This document shows positions 14,863 through 17,565 of a stretch of 17,565 nt of DNA, piece after piece. This DNA is from JANYJA01 sp038229055. GTDB lineage: Bacteria > Acidobacteriota > Terriglobia > Bryobacterales > Bryobacteraceae. The stretch is taken from assembly GCA_038229055.1 (NCBI GenBank), contig JBBROU010000110.1:1-17565 (forward strand). Reading direction: 5' to 3'. The translations under genes were made by a program, and so were the position numbers. Positions within the stretch are counted from its first letter, which is position 1; each line of letters begins with the position of its first letter. The notes beneath the pieces were generated by a model. That model was not told where the DNA came from, ran no database searches, and saw only the letters and a list, made by a program, of their open reading frames with translations.

Positions 14863-16727
14863 CTCACGTGAATTACCGGGCGATGCGCGGGATCCGCGAT
14901 CGCCCGGCGCAGTACCTCATGAACAATGGGCGCGACATCGCCCTCCCCGAAAATCAAAAACGCAAATAGATTTCCGATGGGGTTGCCTTCCGTCCATTTG
15001 AAGTAACCGTGCGGCAGGCGCCCAGTCGTTTTTTCCAGGTGAATCAGTAGTGCCGCGATTGCGTTGGCGACTACCGGGCTCTTCGCACGCAACACAACGT
15101 GGTTTCCTATGCACTGACTGGTTACGTGAAGGGTCTCTTCGAATTCCGAAGCGTCGCCGCGCTCCACCTCGATGAAAAAGAGTTGCTCGTCAGCATTCAA
15201 GTTATTCAGTCGCCGGACTACTTTATCGACCTCGTCCAAATCTTGCGGCGACTCAGGACGCGGCCGGCGCGACACTAGATGGATGACTTGATCATGGTCT
15301 TCGCGAATCAGAGCCGAGCATTGTGAATCTAAAACGACTTCGCAGATTCGCAATTCCGTCGAACGCATCGCGCGCGAGACCAGCGATGTCACGATCATTG
15401 TGCCGATAAAGAAGCTCGCGATCTTGATGCCCTCGGGCCGCTGATAAACATTCATCAGCGTGGTGTAAACGAAGATGATCGCGATCGCGAGGAAAGGCCA
15501 ACGCAGCGCCTTCCGCCAGACCGAAATCGTCACCGCGAATGCGGCCGATGTGATCAGAACCAGCACGCCCGTGGCATAAGCGCCGCCTTGCGCATCCACG
15601 TTGGCGCGAAATAACAGTGTCACGGTGAACGCGATTGCCATGAACACCAACACCAGCGGACGCGCTGCGCGGGTCCACTCCGGCGCCATTCCAAACCGCG
15701 GTAAATAACGCGGGATCAGGTTCAGCAGGCCCGCCATGGCCGACGCCCCCGCGAAAGCCAGAATCAGAATCGTGCTGATGTCGTACGCCGTGCCGAACGC
15801 GTTTCCCAGATACTGATGCGCGAGGTAGGCCAGAGCGCGCCCGTTGGCTTCGCCCCCATCTTGGAACTTCTTGGGGTCAATCAGCAGCGTGGTCACTACA
15901 CTGGTCGCGATCAGAAATACACTCATGATCACCGCTGCCGTCAGCAGCAGTTTGCGTGTATTGCGAACGCGCGCGGCTAAATCCTCGCCTTCGATCAGCG
16001 GCATTACTGCCACACCGGTCTCGAATCCCGAAAGACCAAGCGCCAGCTTCGGAAAAAGAATCAGCGAGATCCCAAGCATCGCCAGCGGATTGCCATGCTG
16101 CGTGAACAACGCGTTCCTCCAGTTAGGAATCAGATCCGCGTGCGTCAGTACCTGCTGTATGGCGACGAGTGTCACCACTACGTTCAGCGCGAGATAGACG
16201 CCCACCAGGACCACAGCCACGGTGATTGCCTCTTTGAAGCCTCTCAGGAAGATTGCGCCCAGCACCGCAAGCAGCAACAGGGTCACTGCCATTTGACTTT
16301 TCATCCAATCCGGAACGAACGGGTTTTGCGTGAAGTGAGCCGCGGCGTCGGCGGCTGAGAGCGTCATTGTGATGACGAAATCCGTAGTTGCAAAGCCCAA
16401 CAGGATCAAGACGAACGTTTTTCCGCTCCAAGCTGGAAACAGCTTTTCGAGCATCCCGATGCTGCCCTGGCCGTTCGGACTGGCTTCGGCGACGCGGCTA
16501 TAAACCGGCAGCGCTCCCAAAAGCGTGATGAGCACGAGAACTAGCGTCGCGACCGGCGAAAGCAGGCCCGCAGCCAAATACGCGATGCCCGGCTGATATC
16601 CCAGAGTAGAGAAGTAATCGACGCCGGTGAGGCACATAACGCGCCACCAAGCGTGCTCAGCCTTGGCCTTGCTATGCACTCCCTTAGGAAGCTTAAGATC
16701 GGCGAGTAGCCAGTCGGAGAAGTCCAC
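14859..16727 (-). CDS. APC-superfamily permease with soluble C-terminal domain
   Basis: This 622-residue transporter has about 12 hydrophobic segments between residues 45 and 446. The conserved first-helix block GVDYFSTLGYQPGIAYLAAG (35-54), SGFETGV (233-239) and FAGASAMAGLLNLIPRYLPRFGMAP place it in the APC amino acid/polyamine/cation superfamily. The last 176 residues (about 447-622) are soluble and probably cytosolic. Substrate is unknown: amino acid permease is the usual annotation, and potassium transport as in KUP/KimA-like members of the superfamily is an alternative. GTG at 16725-16727 is the start, because an in-frame TAA lies only four codons upstream and no ATG occurs before residue 31. 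The stop shares CTAG with the inferred stop of the convergent degraded gene. It is divergent from the TPR gene. Confidence 0.88.
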   Translation of the reverse strand: MDFSDWLLADLKLPKGVHSKAKAEHAWWRVMCLTGVDYFSTLGYQPGIAYLAAGLLSPVATLVLVLITLLGALPVYSRVAEASPNGQGSIGMLEKLFPAWSGKTFVLILLGFATTDFVITMTLSAADAAAHFTQNPFVPDWMKSQMAVTLLLLAVLGAIFLRGFKEAITVAVVLVGVYLALNVVVTLVAIQQVLTHADLIPNWRNALFTQHGNPLAMLGISLILFPKLALGLSGFETGVAVMPLIEGEDLAARVRNTRKLLLTAAVIMSVFLIATSVVTTLLIDPKKFQDGGEANGRALAYLAHQYLGNAFGTAYDISTILILAFAGASAMAGLLNLIPRYLPRFGMAPEWTRAARPLVLVFMAIAFTVTLLFRANVDAQGGAYATGVLVLITSAAFAVTISVWRKALRWPFLAIAIIFVYTTLMNVYQRPEGIKIASFFIGTMIVTSLVSRAMRSTELRICEVVLDSQCSALIREDHDQVIHLVSRRPRPESPQDLDEVDKVVRRLNNLNADEQLFFIEVERGDASEFEETLHVTSQCIGNHVVLRAKSPVVANAIAALLIHLEKTTGRLPHGYFKWTEGNPIGNLFAFLIFGEGDVAPIVHEVLRRAIADPAHRPVIHVS

Positions 16728-16773
16728 GCGCCAGTATTAGCATGCCGCCGATGCTGAATTGCCGTCCCGCCGA

Positions 16774-16779
16774 TATAAT
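16774..16779 (+). promoter_or_regulatory. Consensus -10 box (TATAAT) before the TPR gene
   Basis: A perfect TATAAT lies 11 bases upstream of ATG 16791. No good -35 is visible at the usual distance. If it is used, transcription would begin within a few bases of the ATG, giving a leaderless or nearly leaderless mRNA. There is also no Shine-Dalgarno sequence. Confidence 0.4.
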
Positions 16780-16790
16780 ACGGATTGTTC

Positions 16791-17438
16791 ATGACACTCA
16801 GCGCGGACAAATCTGGGCCAGAGCAGAAGGTTGCAGAGGCTAACCGTCTTCGTGACCTACCTGGAAGCGGGTCAGCCATCGCTCGACTGTTGCATGAAGC
16901 CGGGCGGGATTACGCGAGGAATTACCGCTGGTGGGAAGCACTGACCGTCTTCGCGGAGTCGCTGGAGGTTCTGCGGGCCGAGGATGGGCCTGCTCAAGAC
17001 CTCGCTGATACGGGATTCGAGCTTGGGCAGGCGCTGATTCGCGTCGCCGAATATGGGCGCGCGGAAGAAGTGCTCTCCACATCGCGAGCAAATTATCGTA
17101 AAGGTGGGCAACCACAGGATGAGGCAAAGTGCACATTGTGTCTGGGGGACATTAGGCTTCGGCGTTACGATTATGACGCGGCACATCGATTTTATAGCGA
17201 GGCGCTAGGTATTTACAATCGGCTTCAAGACCTTCAGGGCGAGGGTTTAGCGATACAGAGCCTGGGTGACGTTGCGCTTTCGCGTTGTGAATACGAGGCC
17301 GCGCGAGCGAATTTTGAAGCGTCAGTATCAATATTTCGGGACACCGGAAACATATTGGGCGAAGCCAACAGTCTCTGCTTTCTCGGAGATGTTGGAGGGT
17401 GTACAAGAGATTGTGTAAACGCGGTTTTCAAGAAGTGA
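16791..17438 (+). CDS. TPR-repeat protein, C-terminally truncated by an insertion sequence
   Basis: The start is ATG 16791 (MTLSADKSG); a TTG two codons earlier is less likely. The protein has no signal peptide and consists of helical pairs. From about residue 110 it shows a clear 40-residue period: CLGDIRLRRYDYDAAHRFY..., SLGDVALSRCEYEAARANF..., then FLGDV, the start of a third unit. This is the TPR type found in regulatory or scaffold proteins, sometimes with AAA or guanylate-cyclase/NB-ARC domains. After GDV the frame continues into the insertion sequence as GGCTRDCVNAVFKK and stops at 17436-17438. The original C-terminal part must lie beyond the insertion sequence. Any domain further downstream cannot be seen. 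The truncated product may be non-functional. Confidence 0.8.
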   Translation: MTLSADKSGPEQKVAEANRLRDLPGSGSAIARLLHEAGRDYARNYRWWEALTVFAESLEVLRAEDGPAQDLADTGFELGQALIRVAEYGRAEEVLSTSRANYRKGGQPQDEAKCTLCLGDIRLRRYDYDAAHRFYSEALGIYNRLQDLQGEGLAIQSLGDVALSRCEYEAARANFEASVSIFRDTGNILGEANSLCFLGDVGGCTRDCVNAVFKK

Positions 17439-17565
17439 GGAGAATAGGAGAACCCAATGGCAATCAGGAAAGAGTTGATCGACGAATTGATGGCAACGAG
17501 CGACGGTCCATTGATCGGTCCCAATGGACTGTCCAAGGAACTGACCCAGGCGCTGGTAGAACGGA
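17395..17565 (+). mobile_element. Left end of an IS256-family (Mutator-type) insertion sequence
   Basis: The element begins about 17395, where the TPR reading frame loses its repeat pattern. Bases 17395-17420 (GAGGGTGTACAAGAG, then ATTGTGTAAAC) resemble the terminal inverted repeats of IS256-family elements, with TGTACA and TGTAAAC blocks. The transposase gene starts 36 bases later. The element runs out of the window, so its right repeat and the 8-bp target duplication cannot be checked. Confidence 0.75.
17457..17565 (+). CDS. IS256-family transposase, N-terminal fragment (3' end outside window)
   Basis: The 36 visible residues, MAIRKELIDELMATSDG followed by LIGPNGLSKELTQALVER, match the N-terminus of IS256/Mutator DDE transposases (RELID.LL..., L.G..GLLK.LTKALVERALE). 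AGGAG lies seven bases before the ATG. The catalytic DDE residues lie downstream, outside the window, so integrity of the element cannot be judged. Confidence 0.88.
   Translation, partial: MAIRKELIDELMATSDGPLIGPNGLSKELTQALVER

Noticed and set aside
14863..14969. C-terminal part of the 249-residue open frame
   Set aside because: It lies antisense inside the permease gene and follows the probable one-base insertion in the T-run; it is not treated as coding.
17088..17390. Repeating pattern near the right end as a DNA repeat or CRISPR-like array
   Set aside because: The period is 120 bases in coding sequence and matches TPR protein repeats; DNA units are diverged and there are no spacers.

Overview
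The window is a GC-rich bacterial chromosome segment with about a dozen densely packed protein genes and no RNA genes that I can recognise. It contains a PEP-CTERM secreted protein, a large exported M1 aminopeptidase, several other exported hydrolases, and a gene pair whose remnants resemble, from memory, uncharacterised proteins of Acidobacteriota. An acidobacterium of the Bryobacterales/Solibacter type is my best guess. This is inference from gene content, not from a marker gene.

Layout. Bases 1-1395 (minus): 5' part of an exported TIM-barrel glycosidase-like protein running into a fibronectin type III domain, cut by the window edge. 1677-5736 (minus): a likely operon read PEP-CTERM protein, M1 aminopeptidase, DUF4126 membrane protein. 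5923-8285 (plus): a bifunctional GT2 glycosyltransferase/SAM methyltransferase followed by a PAP2 phosphatase. 8294-9472 (minus): a multi-pass HGSNAT-like acyltransferase. 9504-14041 (plus): a tight operon of M20 amidohydrolase, cytosolic GH13 alpha-amylase-like enzyme and exported S9 prolyl oligopeptidase. 14131-14862 (plus): two decayed tandem paralogues. 14859-16727 (minus): an APC-superfamily permease with a large soluble C-terminus. 16791-17565 (plus): a TPR protein gene interrupted by the left end of an IS256-family insertion sequence.

How the genes fit together. The M1, M20 and S9 enzymes and the APC permease would suit breakdown and uptake of peptides. The GT2-methyltransferase, PAP2 phosphatase and HGSNAT-like acyltransferase would suit synthesis and decoration of polyprenol-linked or surface glycans. 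Both groupings are inferred from neighbourhood only.

The most interesting parts are the two signs of gene decay. At 14131-14969 the long open reading frame is a chimera: reading across frames recovers two adjacent related genes that once overlapped by ATGA and ended at a stop sharing CTAG with the convergent permease gene. At 17394/17395 an insertion sequence enters the TPR gene within a repeat. I found no CRISPR array, phage module, toxin-antitoxin pair or clear defence system.
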